A stretch of 60,423 nucleotides of DNA from Paenibacillus agricola. GTDB taxonomy: Bacteria; Bacillota; Bacilli; Paenibacillales; NBRC-103111. This document shows, piece by piece, positions 27,433 to 36,700 of this stretch. The DNA lies in the NCBI RefSeq assembly GCF_011440305.1, contig NZ_JAAOIW010000026.1, positions 1 to 60,423 on the forward strand, written 5' to 3'. The notes beneath the pieces are model-generated. The model saw nothing but the letters and a program-made list of their open reading frames with translations. It had not been told where the DNA came from and searched no databases. The position numbers and the translations under genes are program-made. Position 1 is the stretch's first letter; the number at the start of each line of letters is the position of its first letter.

Positions 27433-27713
27433 TATTTTACCGCTTCTTTAAGCTTATTTCCTGCTTTAAAAGCAGGAACAGTGGACTCAGGGATGGAGAT
27501 TTCTTTGCCCGTTTGCGGATTGCGGCCTGTACGACCGGAGCGCTTGCGGGTTTCGAAGGTACCAAAGCCGATCAATTGGACTTTATCGCCTGTGGACAAT
27601 GCATCTGTAACTTCACCCAGAAAATTGTTTAGAACCGTTTCTACATCTTTTTTGTTAAGGCCGCTTTTCTCGGCAATATTGCTGATCAAATCCGTTTTAT
27701 TCATCGTTGACAT
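27432..27713 (-). CDS. hup: HU-type nucleoid protein
   Basis: Non-specific DNA-bending histone-like protein. The 93 residues are essentially full-length HU: NKTDLISNIAEKSGLNKKDVE, IGFGTFETRKRSGRTGRNPQTG (the DNA-binding arm with its Pro) and VPAFKAGNKLKEAV. Either the first ATG (AGGAGG two bases away) or the fourth codon ATG (11 bases away) could start it. Position between yabN and yabO is found in several Bacilli other than B. subtilis. Confidence 0.95.
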   Translation of the reverse strand: MSTMNKTDLISNIAEKSGLNKKDVETVLNNFLGEVTDALSTGDKVQLIGFGTFETRKRSGRTGRNPQTGKEISIPESTVPAFKAGNKLKEAVK

Positions 27714-27787
27714 TTCCTCCTCAAAATAAGCATATTGGTATGTATTCTTTATACCTCAGGAAAATCCTGCTAAATGGATAGGCGATC

Positions 27788-29281
27788 TTAACATTTTTTT
27801 GCTTCCTGCCATAAGGCTTCCATCTCTTGTACATTAGCTTCGGCTAAATTTTTGCCCTTTAAACGCAATTGCTGTTCAATATAACCAAATCTTTTAAAAA
27901 ATTTACGGTTTGCCTCTGCCATCGCTTCCTCCGGCTCTATGCGCAAAAACCGTGCTAGATTGACAACAGAGAATAGCAGGTCTCCCAGCTCCTCTTGCTG
28001 CTCGGCTTTGGACAAGGAAATGATCGCCTCCTTCAATTCAAGCCATTCGGATTCGACGACCTCGACAACTTCCTCTAAGCGGTTCCAGTCAAAGCCTACA
28101 GTGGAGGCTTTTTTCTGTAGCTTATAAGCCTTCATAAGACCTGGCAACTCACGTGGTACGCCAGATAATAAGGGAAGCTGCTCCACGTCGATGCCTTTCT
28201 TGCGCTTTTCCTCCTGCTTGATCTGGTTCCAATTCACAAGCGCCTCCGCCGAGTCCCCAGCAACTGCCTCACCGAAAACATGTGGATGGCGGCGAAGCAG
28301 CTTTTCGTTAAGCGTGGCAATGACATCCCACACATTAAAGCTATCCTCATCAGCTTCAATCTGCGCATGCAGCATGACCTGCAGCAGCAAGTCTCCAAGC
28401 TCCTCAGCCATATGGTCCGGATCTTCCTCATCAAAGGTTTCCAACACTTCATACGCTTCTTCGATTAAGTTTTTACGCAAGGATTGATGCGTCTGTTCAC
28501 GATCCCACGGACAACCTTCTGGACTACGCAAAATATCAACAATTTCGTGAAGACGTGCAAAAGTTCGATTGCGCAAACGATCCTCGTCAGACCGCGGTAT
28601 CCAAACTAAAGACAAGTTGCCGAAGTCCTGCAGATGGTCCAGCTCATAAAGCGGAACACGGTGAATTTTCTCTTCACCTTCAACGCCCAGGGAGTGGCCT
28701 ACCACAATCTCATGCTCGTCCGGGTATAGCTCCATAAGGGTCAGCTTGACGTCTGAAGCGGTATAAGTATCGTAAACCTGGGCAATCACCGTATGCAGCT
28801 GCGGGTTCAAGCTGTAGATCGACAAATCCGATCCGTTCAGCAGTTGAAAGCCTTCTATCGGGTCAAAGCCGAGACGCGTGAAGGCTTGGTCAAGGAAGCT
28901 CTCCCCTCCTAGCACCGTTAGCTGTATGCCTTCTTCCGGGCAACGCACCTTAAGTAGCTGCACGGTCATTTCAGCAACCATCGGATGCCCGGGGACGGCG
29001 TATACAATTTCGCTCTCTGCATCATCATGGATACTAGCTTTGGCTTTGGCCAACAGTTGGGTGGCAATGGCCTCGTATACCTGTTCAAATTGGTCGTTGC
29101 TCTCATATAGTGAATCAAACGACTGGTAGGCAATGCCATTACGGGTTAGCATCTGGACCATTGGATGTTGATCGGTTCGTAAATATAGCTGTTTTACTTT
29201 TTGTAATTTTTTCCAAATACCAAGCGTTAGTTGATTTTCATCCCCCGAGCCTAAGCCAACGACAATTATGTGTGGTTGCAT
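27788..29281 (-). CDS. yabN: Tetrapyrrole-methylase/MazG fusion (nucleotide pyrophosphohydrolase, YabN)
   Basis: The 497 residues combine an N-terminal SAM-dependent tetrapyrrole-methylase-like domain (about 1-225; IIVVGLGSGDENQLT at the start, YAVPGHPMVAEMT) with tandem MazG modules (about 240-360 and 385-490). The first has CPWDREQTHQSLRKNLIEEAYEV and EELGDLLLQVMLHA with the Mg-binding Glu/Asp set; the second repeats EELGDLLFSVVNLARF. MazG proteins hydrolyse (d)NTPs to monophosphates, cleaning the pool. AGGAGG lies 8 bases before the ATG. It follows the 13-bp repeat tract downstream of yabM. Confidence 0.95.
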   Translation of the reverse strand: MQPHIIVVGLGSGDENQLTLGIWKKLQKVKQLYLRTDQHPMVQMLTRNGIAYQSFDSLYESNDQFEQVYEAIATQLLAKAKASIHDDAESEIVYAVPGHPMVAEMTVQLLKVRCPEEGIQLTVLGGESFLDQAFTRLGFDPIEGFQLLNGSDLSIYSLNPQLHTVIAQVYDTYTASDVKLTLMELYPDEHEIVVGHSLGVEGEEKIHRVPLYELDHLQDFGNLSLVWIPRSDEDRLRNRTFARLHEIVDILRSPEGCPWDREQTHQSLRKNLIEEAYEVLETFDEEDPDHMAEELGDLLLQVMLHAQIEADEDSFNVWDVIATLNEKLLRRHPHVFGEAVAGDSAEALVNWNQIKQEEKRKKGIDVEQLPLLSGVPRELPGLMKAYKLQKKASTVGFDWNRLEEVVEVVESEWLELKEAIISLSKAEQQEELGDLLFSVVNLARFLRIEPEEAMAEANRKFFKRFGYIEQQLRLKGKNLAEANVQEMEALWQEAKKC

Positions 29282-29324
29282 GATTGAATCCTCCTGTTGT
29301 TTTCTTACCCTCGCTTTTCACCCT

Positions 29325-29548
29325 CCCAAACCCTCCCTATAGGGAGGGCTCCAAAGAGCTGTGCCCTCTGGACTCCCCCAAAATCCGAGGAGTATTCTTG
29401 CTTTGGAGTTGCTTAGTTAGTTATGTGGGTATAATCGCTTTCGTCCCGTTGGGACACGCTTTACTATTGGTGCTCCGGTTCGGGTGCAGACTGATGTGGA
29501 AGGCCATCGCTCCTGTCCCCTTGGGAAACGCTTACTGCGGGAGGGGCG
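29325..29548. repeat. Intergenic repeat segment: 18-bp palindrome and a duplicated ~31-bp element
   Basis: The gap between yabN and yabM has no gene. It holds CCCTCCC-TATA-GGGAGGG (about 29332-29349) and two diverged copies of an element resembling ATCGCTNNNGTCCCNTTGGG-N8-TTACT, the first near 29432-29465, the second near 29507-29536. Such GC-rich duplicated units look like dispersed intergenic repeats; only this locus is visible, so copy number elsewhere is unknown. Confidence 0.5.
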
Positions 29549-29554
29549 GCTAGG

Positions 29555-29808
29555 CTTAGTGCAACGACCTAGGGCAACGACTTAGTGCAACGACTTAGTG
29601 CAACGGCTTAGCGCAACGGCTTAGTGCAACGACCTAGTGCAACGACTTAGTGCAACGGCTTAGTGCAACGACTTAGTGCAACGGCTTAGTGCAACGGCTT
29701 AGTGCAACGACTTAGTGCAACGGCTTAGTGCAACGACTTAGTGCAACGACTTAGTGCAACGACTTAGTGCAACGACTTAGTGCAACGACTTAGTGCAACG
29801 GCTTAGCG
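29555..29808. repeat. Tandem repeat, 13-bp unit, 19 full copies plus a partial one
   Basis: Unit CTTAGTGCAACGA/G repeats head to tail from 29555 to 29801 (247 bp, exactly 19 x 13), then a partial unit to 29808. Variation is nearly limited to the last base (A or G) and a few T-to-C changes. The unit is not a multiple of 3. Each copy contains TAA when read on the minus strand, so all three minus frames are stopped; the first such TAA is the stop of yabM. The purity of the array suggests recent expansion by slippage. Confidence 0.97.
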
Positions 29809-31650
29809 TAGCAGCCTGGTCTTGCGAAGCAGCGCGAGCGGTTTGCCCCGCAGCTGCGGCACTTGCTCTAGCTCGGCGGCGCTAATGACGCCGAGGCGCA
29901 CTAGCGCGAGCGCGTACACCAGCGCGCCGACGGCTACGCCTGCGAGCGAGACCACTGTGGCCAAGCCCCTTGGGGGCAGGGCCACATGGAGCGCGCCCAG
30001 CAGCGCGGGTACGCCGTGCGTCACGGCGAGCAGGCCTGCCGCCATCAAGCCGATGCACAGCAGCGGCTTGATGGCGGCGCGGCCAAACGCCGGCGCGACG
30101 CCGGTCGCGCGCAGCGCATGCGCGACTGCGAGCAAGCCCGCGAACGCGTAGGCGCACACAGCCGCGAGCGCGGCGCCGTCGATGCCCCAGTGGGGCACGA
30201 GGGCGACGTTCGCCGCGATCTTAGCCGCTGCGGCCGCGAGCAGGTACAGCGCTGGAGCGACAATCGCGCCGAAGCCCTGGAGCACGCTGCCCGCAATAAT
30301 GTTCAGCGTGCTGAACAACGCCGTATAAGCAAGCAGGCTCATAGCCAGTGACCCCGCAGAGCTTGCATAAAACATCACATTCATCGGCTCAGCCAATACC
30401 GCCATGCCTACCGACGCAGCCAAACCAATAAGCCAAGCCAGCCGCAACGACATCACAACACGTCTTCTTAACATAGCCGGATTACGGTTCAGCTTCGCTT
30501 CCGCTATCGCCGGAACCAACGCCGCCGACATGGAGGAAGCAATCATCGCCACTAATTGCACAATCGGCAACCCATGGTTATATAATCCAAACTGGTAAAG
30601 CGCCCCGATTTCATCCCAGCCATGCAGCTTTAATAATCGAGGCAACGTGAATGAATCAACCAATGTAAGAATAGGCAGCGAAATCGTGCCTAAGCATATA
30701 GGCAAGGCATAAAGCAGCATCCGCCGCGCTAAGCCCCAGTTGCTTGCATCCGCCTGCCCATCCGCTCCAGTTGCCCACCCACCCGCTATTGCTTGGTCTT
30801 CTTGACACACAGATGCCTCTGCAAGCTTTATATTGCCATTAGGAGTCTGTGGATTGCTGCCAATCGTCATGTTGTCGATGATTGGGTTACCCACATCCAC
30901 CCGCATCTTGTCCAGCGCTACCGTCCTGACGGTTAACACTTTTTCCACTACTGGCTGATCCCTTCTCGATAACCCCAGTGCCGCTTGCTGCTTCCGGTGG
31001 TAAACCAGCATCACAATAAGTCCAGCAGCTGCACCGGTCACGGATCCAAAGGTAGCCCCCGCTGCAATCCAATCCGGTCCATAGCCCCACTGCATAAACA
31101 GGAGCAGCAAACCAAACATCGTCGCCACCCGGATCGCCTGCTCAATGACCTGCGATACGGCTGTCGGAATCATATTTTGGTAGCCTTGGTAATAACCACG
31201 CAGTGCAGACATTAGGGGAACTACAAGTAACGCAAACGATACACTACGGATCGCCAAGCCTGTAGCTGGGGTTCCCATTAGCTCCGCCAGCACATCGGCT
31301 CCGAAATATAGTAGCAGGAAGCATACAAGCCCGGTAATTGCCAAAATAGATGTGGACACCTTCAACACGCGCTGCGCCTCGGTATGCCGCCCCAATGCGA
31401 CCTGCTCAGACACGAACTTGGACACTACCAGCGGGAAACCCGCTGTCGCCAAAAACAAAATTAAAATATACAGCGGATATACCGCATTATAAATACCAAA
31501 AACCGTATCGCCTGCCATGTTTTGCAGCGGTATTTTTTGCATCGTTCCAATCAGCTTGGATACAACCGCAGCAAGTCCTAACACAGCCGCACCTTTTAAA
31601 AGTACAGAGCCAGCTTGCTTGGCGCTCCCTTGAATCGGAGGCTTCCCCAT
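29803..31650 (-). CDS. yabM: MOP-superfamily flippase of the SpoVB/YabM type
   Basis: Polytopic membrane protein of the polysaccharide/lipid-II flippase superfamily (SpoVB, MurJ, YabM). The 615 residues exceed the usual 520-550. Family segments include LIGTMQKIPLQNMAGDTVFGIYNAVYPLY near the start and RGYYQGYQNMIPTAVSQVIEQ near 150. Extra length comes from a polar linker at about 232-305 between the two membrane bundles. The last about 165 residues are extremely Ala-rich and very GC-rich at DNA level, unlike the first two thirds. The stop codon lies in the first unit of the 13-bp repeat. By position (spoVT-yabM-yabN) it is YabM; the substrate is unproven. Confidence 0.87.
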   Translation of the reverse strand: MGKPPIQGSAKQAGSVLLKGAAVLGLAAVVSKLIGTMQKIPLQNMAGDTVFGIYNAVYPLYILILFLATAGFPLVVSKFVSEQVALGRHTEAQRVLKVSTSILAITGLVCFLLLYFGADVLAELMGTPATGLAIRSVSFALLVVPLMSALRGYYQGYQNMIPTAVSQVIEQAIRVATMFGLLLLFMQWGYGPDWIAAGATFGSVTGAAAGLIVMLVYHRKQQAALGLSRRDQPVVEKVLTVRTVALDKMRVDVGNPIIDNMTIGSNPQTPNGNIKLAEASVCQEDQAIAGGWATGADGQADASNWGLARRMLLYALPICLGTISLPILTLVDSFTLPRLLKLHGWDEIGALYQFGLYNHGLPIVQLVAMIASSMSAALVPAIAEAKLNRNPAMLRRRVVMSLRLAWLIGLAASVGMAVLAEPMNVMFYASSAGSLAMSLLAYTALFSTLNIIAGSVLQGFGAIVAPALYLLAAAAAKIAANVALVPHWGIDGAALAAVCAYAFAGLLAVAHALRATGVAPAFGRAAIKPLLCIGLMAAGLLAVTHGVPALLGALHVALPPRGLATVVSLAGVAVGALVYALALVRLGVISAAELEQVPQLRGKPLALLRKTRLLR

Positions 31651-31832
31651 TCTTCCGCTTCCCCTTTACCTTGCCAGTGCCCTTAAAGTTGTTCAAAAGC
31701 GACTTTTGAACATGCTCCCTCATTATAACATAAGAGCCAACCTCCCCATATTCCCAAAAAAATAGCCCCCCAACCTTCATATCCATGGGGATACGTTGTC
31801 AGGAAGCTTTTTATTGCATCTCGTACCTCAAG

Positions 31833-32375
31833 CTACTGTTCCATTTGCTTAGCCAAAAAACCCGCTGCTGTTTCCGCCATTTTTGTCTCCATTTGTCCCA
31901 TTTTCACATTCTCGTCTTTATTCAACAAAATCACAGAACCGATCGGATCCCCACTTGATATAATCGGCGCAACTACAAAGGAGGAGTAAGCTTCGTTCAG
32001 ATCCTTGATAAGCTCATATTCGCCTTGGGTACCTTCCAAAGTCGTTTTGCGATTCTCCATACACGCTTCTACCAGAGCACCAACCTGCTTTTCTAAATAA
32101 TCTTTTTTGGAACCACCAGAAACCGCTATAATATTGTCCCGGTCCGTAATCATGGTGATATGATTCGTGCTTTCATACAAGGATTCTGCGTATTCTTTGG
32201 CGAAATCTCCCAGCTCACCAATCGGCGAATATTTTTTCAAAATAACCTCGCCATCACGGTCAACAAAGATTTCCAAAGGATCCCCTTCTCTAATGCGTAA
32301 AGTGCGGCGAATTTCCTTCGGGATCACTACTCTCCCTAAATCGTCAATACGACGAACAATTCCAGTTGCTTTCAT
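31833..32375 (-). CDS. spoVT: Stage V sporulation regulator SpoVT
   Basis: Forespore transcription factor acting on sigma-G genes. Residues 1-50 are an AbrB-type swapped-hairpin DNA-binding domain (MKATGIVRRIDDLGRVVIPK, REGDPLEIFVDRDGEVILKKY). Residues about 55-175 are a GAF-like sensory domain (ITDRDNIIAVSGGSKKDYL). The 180 residues match B. subtilis. The -35-like TGAATA upstream fits expected sigma-G control. It lies between prsA/mfd and yabM, as in other sporeformers. Confidence 0.96.
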   Translation of the reverse strand: MKATGIVRRIDDLGRVVIPKEIRRTLRIREGDPLEIFVDRDGEVILKKYSPIGELGDFAKEYAESLYESTNHITMITDRDNIIAVSGGSKKDYLEKQVGALVEACMENRKTTLEGTQGEYELIKDLNEAYSSFVVAPIISSGDPIGSVILLNKDENVKMGQMETKMAETAAGFLAKQMEQ

Positions 32376-32412
32376 GTTTCTGGTTGCCTCGCTTTCTCTG
32401 AGGAATTAGATT

Positions 32413-32440
32413 CTACTGGATCGATCCAGGTGTATATTCA
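32413..32440 (-). promoter_or_regulatory. Possible sigma-G promoter of spoVT
   Basis: Minus-strand TGAATA (32435-32440) with CAGTAGA about 16 bp downstream resembles the sigma-G pattern TGAATA-N17/18-CATACTA. The -10 match is weak, so this is tentative. Confidence 0.35.
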
Positions 32441-32590
32441 TACAGGCGGAGGGGATTCGACTAAGTAACTATAGTATTGTTTATTTCCAGCAGTTTATAC
32501 ATCTGTGGTTGTATATTAAAGCGTCCGTCTGTTGCTTCACTTGTTAGGGCTCAGGCGCTGTTGCTTACATTATGTCCATATTTGTGAAAT

Positions 32591-32619
32591 AAAAACAGGG
32601 TACCCTTTGGGGTACCCTG
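32591..32619 (-). terminator. Intrinsic terminator after prsA-like gene
   Basis: Minus-strand hairpin AGGGTACCC-CAAA-GGGTACCCT followed by GTTTTTA. Confidence 0.9.
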
Positions 32620-32627
32620 GTAATAGT

Positions 32628-33752
32628 TTACTTAGCTGGTGTTGCTGGTGCTGGTGCCGGTGTTACAGCTTCTGGTGTGGCTGGCGCTGGTGTTGCAGGA
32701 GCCGGCGCTGTTGGTGCTGGTGTAGGAGCAGGCTTAGGCAAGGTATTGGTTTCAATCAGAGTTGGCAATTCCTTCTCTACAAATAATTGTCCTTGTGCTT
32801 CCGCTACTTCGGAGCGCAAAGCTCCTTTTAGCTCGTCGTAGGTTTTAGTTTTACGGGATTCCACTTTCATGACATGGTAGCCATAAGTTGTTTCTACTGG
32901 ATCACTGATTTGGTTAATCGGCAATTCCGCAGCAGCTTTCCCAAATTCAGGTACCCATTGTGCGATTTCTACATCTTCATATTTTCCAGCCTTATCCTTA
33001 GATCCTGGATCATCGGAATACTCTACGGCTAATGCGGCAAAATCGCCACCATTTTTCAGCTTTTCTTGAACTTCCTTGGCGCGAGCCAGCGCTTCTTCCT
33101 TAGTACGGGAATCTGCACCTGTTGCCGGATCCTTCGTACCTACAAGGATATGGGAGACTGTAGCGATATCGTAGGCATTTTTGTTATCAGCCAAATGTTT
33201 GTCATACGCGTCTTTCATCTCTTGGTCTGTAACCTTAGCTTCTAAGGCACTCATTGCCAACGTACTTCGTCCGATGAATTGCTCCAGATCCTGAGCAGTC
33301 AGGTTAGCGTCCTTCAGTTGCTTGTCCGCTCCACCTTCTTGCATAGCTAGATAAGAATTCAGCTGCTCAACCTCGGCTTTGGTTTTCACATCCGCTTCGG
33401 CCTTCACTTTATCATCGGCACGACCTGATAATACCTTGAGGATTACCAACTGCTGTACCAAATGCTGGTGAAACGCTGGGTCATCCTTATACTGGGCAAA
33501 TTCCTGGTTAAAAAGTGTATTTACATTCAAAAAAGTATCGAACTCGCCGCGGGTAATTTTGCCCCCATCTTTATAGGTGACTACTACCTCGTTTGCATCA
33601 CCCTTGACTGTAGTCGTAGTTGGCGCTGGTGTAGCTGGTGTAGCCGTTGTATCCGTCTTATCTGTACAGCCTGCAACTACGGCAGTGATCGTAATAACTG
33701 CAGCAAGGGCGGTTAGCCCTTTTTTAGCTTTTTTCCATTTAGTTGATAACAT
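32628..33752 (-). CDS. prsA: PrsA-like parvulin lipoprotein foldase
   Basis: Lipid-anchored extracytoplasmic peptidyl-prolyl isomerase that helps secreted proteins fold. Signal peptide at 1-28 with lipobox VVAGC, making Cys29 the lipidated residue. A SurA-N-like helical region precedes the PpiC domain at about 200-300 (ATVSHILVGTKD, LAVEYSDDPGSKDKAG, TYGYHVMKVE). The last about 37 residues are a Pro-Ala-Thr tail of APA/TPA repeats, probably wall-spanning. The ATG overlaps the mfd stop by 14 bp and a terminator follows. Not part of the B. subtilis locus at this position. Confidence 0.9.
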   Translation of the reverse strand: MLSTKWKKAKKGLTALAAVITITAVVAGCTDKTDTTATPATPAPTTTTVKGDANEVVVTYKDGGKITRGEFDTFLNVNTLFNQEFAQYKDDPAFHQHLVQQLVILKVLSGRADDKVKAEADVKTKAEVEQLNSYLAMQEGGADKQLKDANLTAQDLEQFIGRSTLAMSALEAKVTDQEMKDAYDKHLADNKNAYDIATVSHILVGTKDPATGADSRTKEEALARAKEVQEKLKNGGDFAALAVEYSDDPGSKDKAGKYEDVEIAQWVPEFGKAAAELPINQISDPVETTYGYHVMKVESRKTKTYDELKGALRSEVAEAQGQLFVEKELPTLIETNTLPKPAPTPAPTAPAPATPAPATPEAVTPAPAPATPAK

Positions 33753-36700
33753 TCTGTAATTCTCCCTTCGATTTCAACGCACGTTTGAATTGTACCAGAA
33801 ACTTTTCGAGCAATTCGATGGACTCTTCCGGCTGTAAATCTTTGCCCTTTAGTTGGAGATGGATAGCTGGACCTGGTATCAATCTAAAACGGTTTTCAAA
33901 CTCTCCGGCTAAGACCGTCAATGCCAATTGGTCCAATAAAGCCGTTTGATCCGGATGGATCTTGATCTCATAATCGGCACCTTTTTGTGAAATGGTTTCG
34001 ATAGCGTACATGGCACCATATACTTTCAACCTGGCTACAGCCAATAAATGATGGACAGCTTCAGGCAAATCCCCAAAACGGTCAACCAGCTCGTCATGCA
34101 GTTCGGCAACCTCGTCCAACGTTTTGAGCACGGAAACCTTTTTATATATTTCAATCTTTTGCACGCTGTCATAAATATATTCACCCGGAATATAAGCATC
34201 CAGCTGTATATCTAATACGGTTGACCAAGGTTTTTGGTCCACTGGCTCTTCCCCGGTGATCTCATGCTTGCGCTTGGCGATTTCCTCGGCGAGCATTTGC
34301 GAGTATAGGTCAAACCCAACCGAAGCGATAAAGCCATGCTGCTCGGAGCCCAGCAAATTGCCTGCGCCACGTATGGACAAATCCCTCATCGCAATTTTAA
34401 ACCCTGATCCCAGTTCTGTAAACTCTTTTATAGCCTGAAGCCGTTTTTCCGCGATTTCTGTGAGCACTTTATCTCGTTGGTAAGTAAAGTAAGCATAGGC
34501 AATTCGATTTGAGCGCCCTACCCTGCCTCGCAGCTGGTAAAGCTGGGACAACCCCATTCGGTCAGAATCATGGACAATCAACGTATTGACATTCGGGATA
34601 TCAACCCCGGTCTCAATAATGCTGGTAGAAACCAACACATCGAATTCACCGTCAAGAAAGTCGAGAATGGTCTTTTCCAGCTCATGCTCCGACATTTGGC
34701 CATGGGCCACTGTAACCCGCGCATCGGGAACCAGCATCGAAATTTGCTCGGCCATCTGGTTGATCCCTTGCACCCGGTTAAACAAATAGTAAACCTGCCC
34801 TTCACGGGCAAGCTCCCGCTCTATCGCTTCCCGCACTAAAGCATTGCTATGCTCTACCACATAGGTTTGCACGGGAAAACGGTTCTCAGGCGGTGTTTCA
34901 ATAACCGAAAGATCACGGACACCCAGCATCGACATATGCAAGGTACGCGGAATCGGCGTAGCCGTTAATGTGAGCACATCCACATTGGTCTTCAGCCGCT
35001 TCAGCTTCTCTTTGTGGGATACACCAAACCGCTGCTCTTCATCTACGACCAGCAGCCCCAGGTCTTTAAACTTCACATCGGCGGAAAGCAAACGGTGCGT
35101 ACCGATTACGATATCAACCGTTCCAGCCTTGATGCCCTTCATCGTCTCCGCTTGGTCTTTCTTGGAGCGGAACCGGCTCAGCACCTGGATGTTAAAGGGA
35201 TACCCCGAGAACCGTTCGCGGAACGTCTCGTAATGCTGCTGTGCCAGAATCGTTGTCGGCACCAATACCGCTACCTGCTTACCATCGATAGCTGATTTGA
35301 ACGCAGCACGTATCGCCACTTCGGTCTTGCCGTAGCCTACATCGCCGCAAAGCAGCCGGTCCATCGGGCGCGGCTTCTCCATATCTTCCTTGATTTCGCC
35401 AATAGCCCGCAACTGGTCGACTGTTTCCTCGTAAGGAAACATGCCTTCAAACTCCTGCTGGTAGACACTATCAGGGTTAAAGCCGTACCCTACTGTCGCT
35501 TGGCGCTCCGCATACAGCTTGATCAAATCATCAGCGATGTCCTCAACAGAGGAACGAGCCTTGCTTTTAACACGGTTCCAATCGGCTCCGCCTAGCTTAT
35601 ATACCTTTGGCTCCTTCTCTTCAGAGCCAACATATTTCTGGATTAAGTCGATCTGGTCAATCGGCACCGACAGCTTATCCCCACCTGCATACAAAATATG
35701 CAAATAATCCTTATGGATCCCGCCTACTTCCAAGGTACCGATACCGACAAATTTGCCGATTCCATGATTCACATGCACGACATAATCGCCAACCTTAAGC
35801 TCCTGGTAGCTTTTGATCCGCTCGGCATTTTCTATTTTTTTATCTACCTTGCGCACTTTGCGCTGCTTTTGGGTGAACATCTCACCTTCAGTTATTACGA
35901 CCAGATGGATATTAGGCAGCTCGAAGCCCGCTTGCAGGTTGCCGTCAATAATCGTCGGCTCGTCAATATTGTAGTCTTCCAGCACACGGCGCACCCGCCC
36001 AGCGCGCTCCTCGCCATTAGCGAGAATGAGCACCTTGGCATTCGCTTTTTTCCAACGGTCCATCTCGGTCTTCAACAAATTCATTTGACCATGAAAATTT
36101 TGCATCACCCGACACATGAAGTTGACGATATTTTGCGGTTGGGTTTGCGGCACCTGCCGCAAAAATAATGACATATATAAGGTCGGGTAAGGCTTGCGCT
36201 GCAGCAGCGTGTCATAAGGCTTGGAAATGATTAAGGACGGTATGCTTTTGCCATCCTGTAGTGACATGGTCATCCAATCCGCTTCATCCCGCTCCAACTG
36301 CTTGGCTGTTTCCAGCAAGCGGGCTGGCTCATCAATAAGCAGAACCGAATCATCAGGCATATAATCAAGCAACGTTCTCCGCTCTGGATAAATCAATGAA
36401 ATATATTTAAACAAGCCTGGGAAATAATTGCCTTCCCTCATCATTTCAATTTCATGCCCGATTCCTTCGAGAAGCCGATCCTTCGCATTCCGATCCGACA
36501 TTTTCTCCAGCTGTGCCTTTAAAAGCTCGGAGGCATGTTGCGCCGCTTCTTGTAACCGTTTTCCATCGGCAACAATCTCACGACAAGGCGTAATCGTCAA
36601 TTCATTCAATTTCTCAATCGAACGTTGGTCCGCAATATCAAAGCTGCGAATCGAATCGACATCGATATCGAACATCTCGATCCGGTAAGGCTGAGGAGAA

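Noticed and set aside
29555-29808. CRISPR array
   Set aside because: The repeats are 13 bp with no unique spacers and no cas genes nearby; it is a simple tandem repeat.
29822-30351. Several long frames on both strands in the yabM end
   Set aside because: High G+C removes stop codons, so open frames appear in all phases. Only the yabM frame continues into recognisable upstream sequence.
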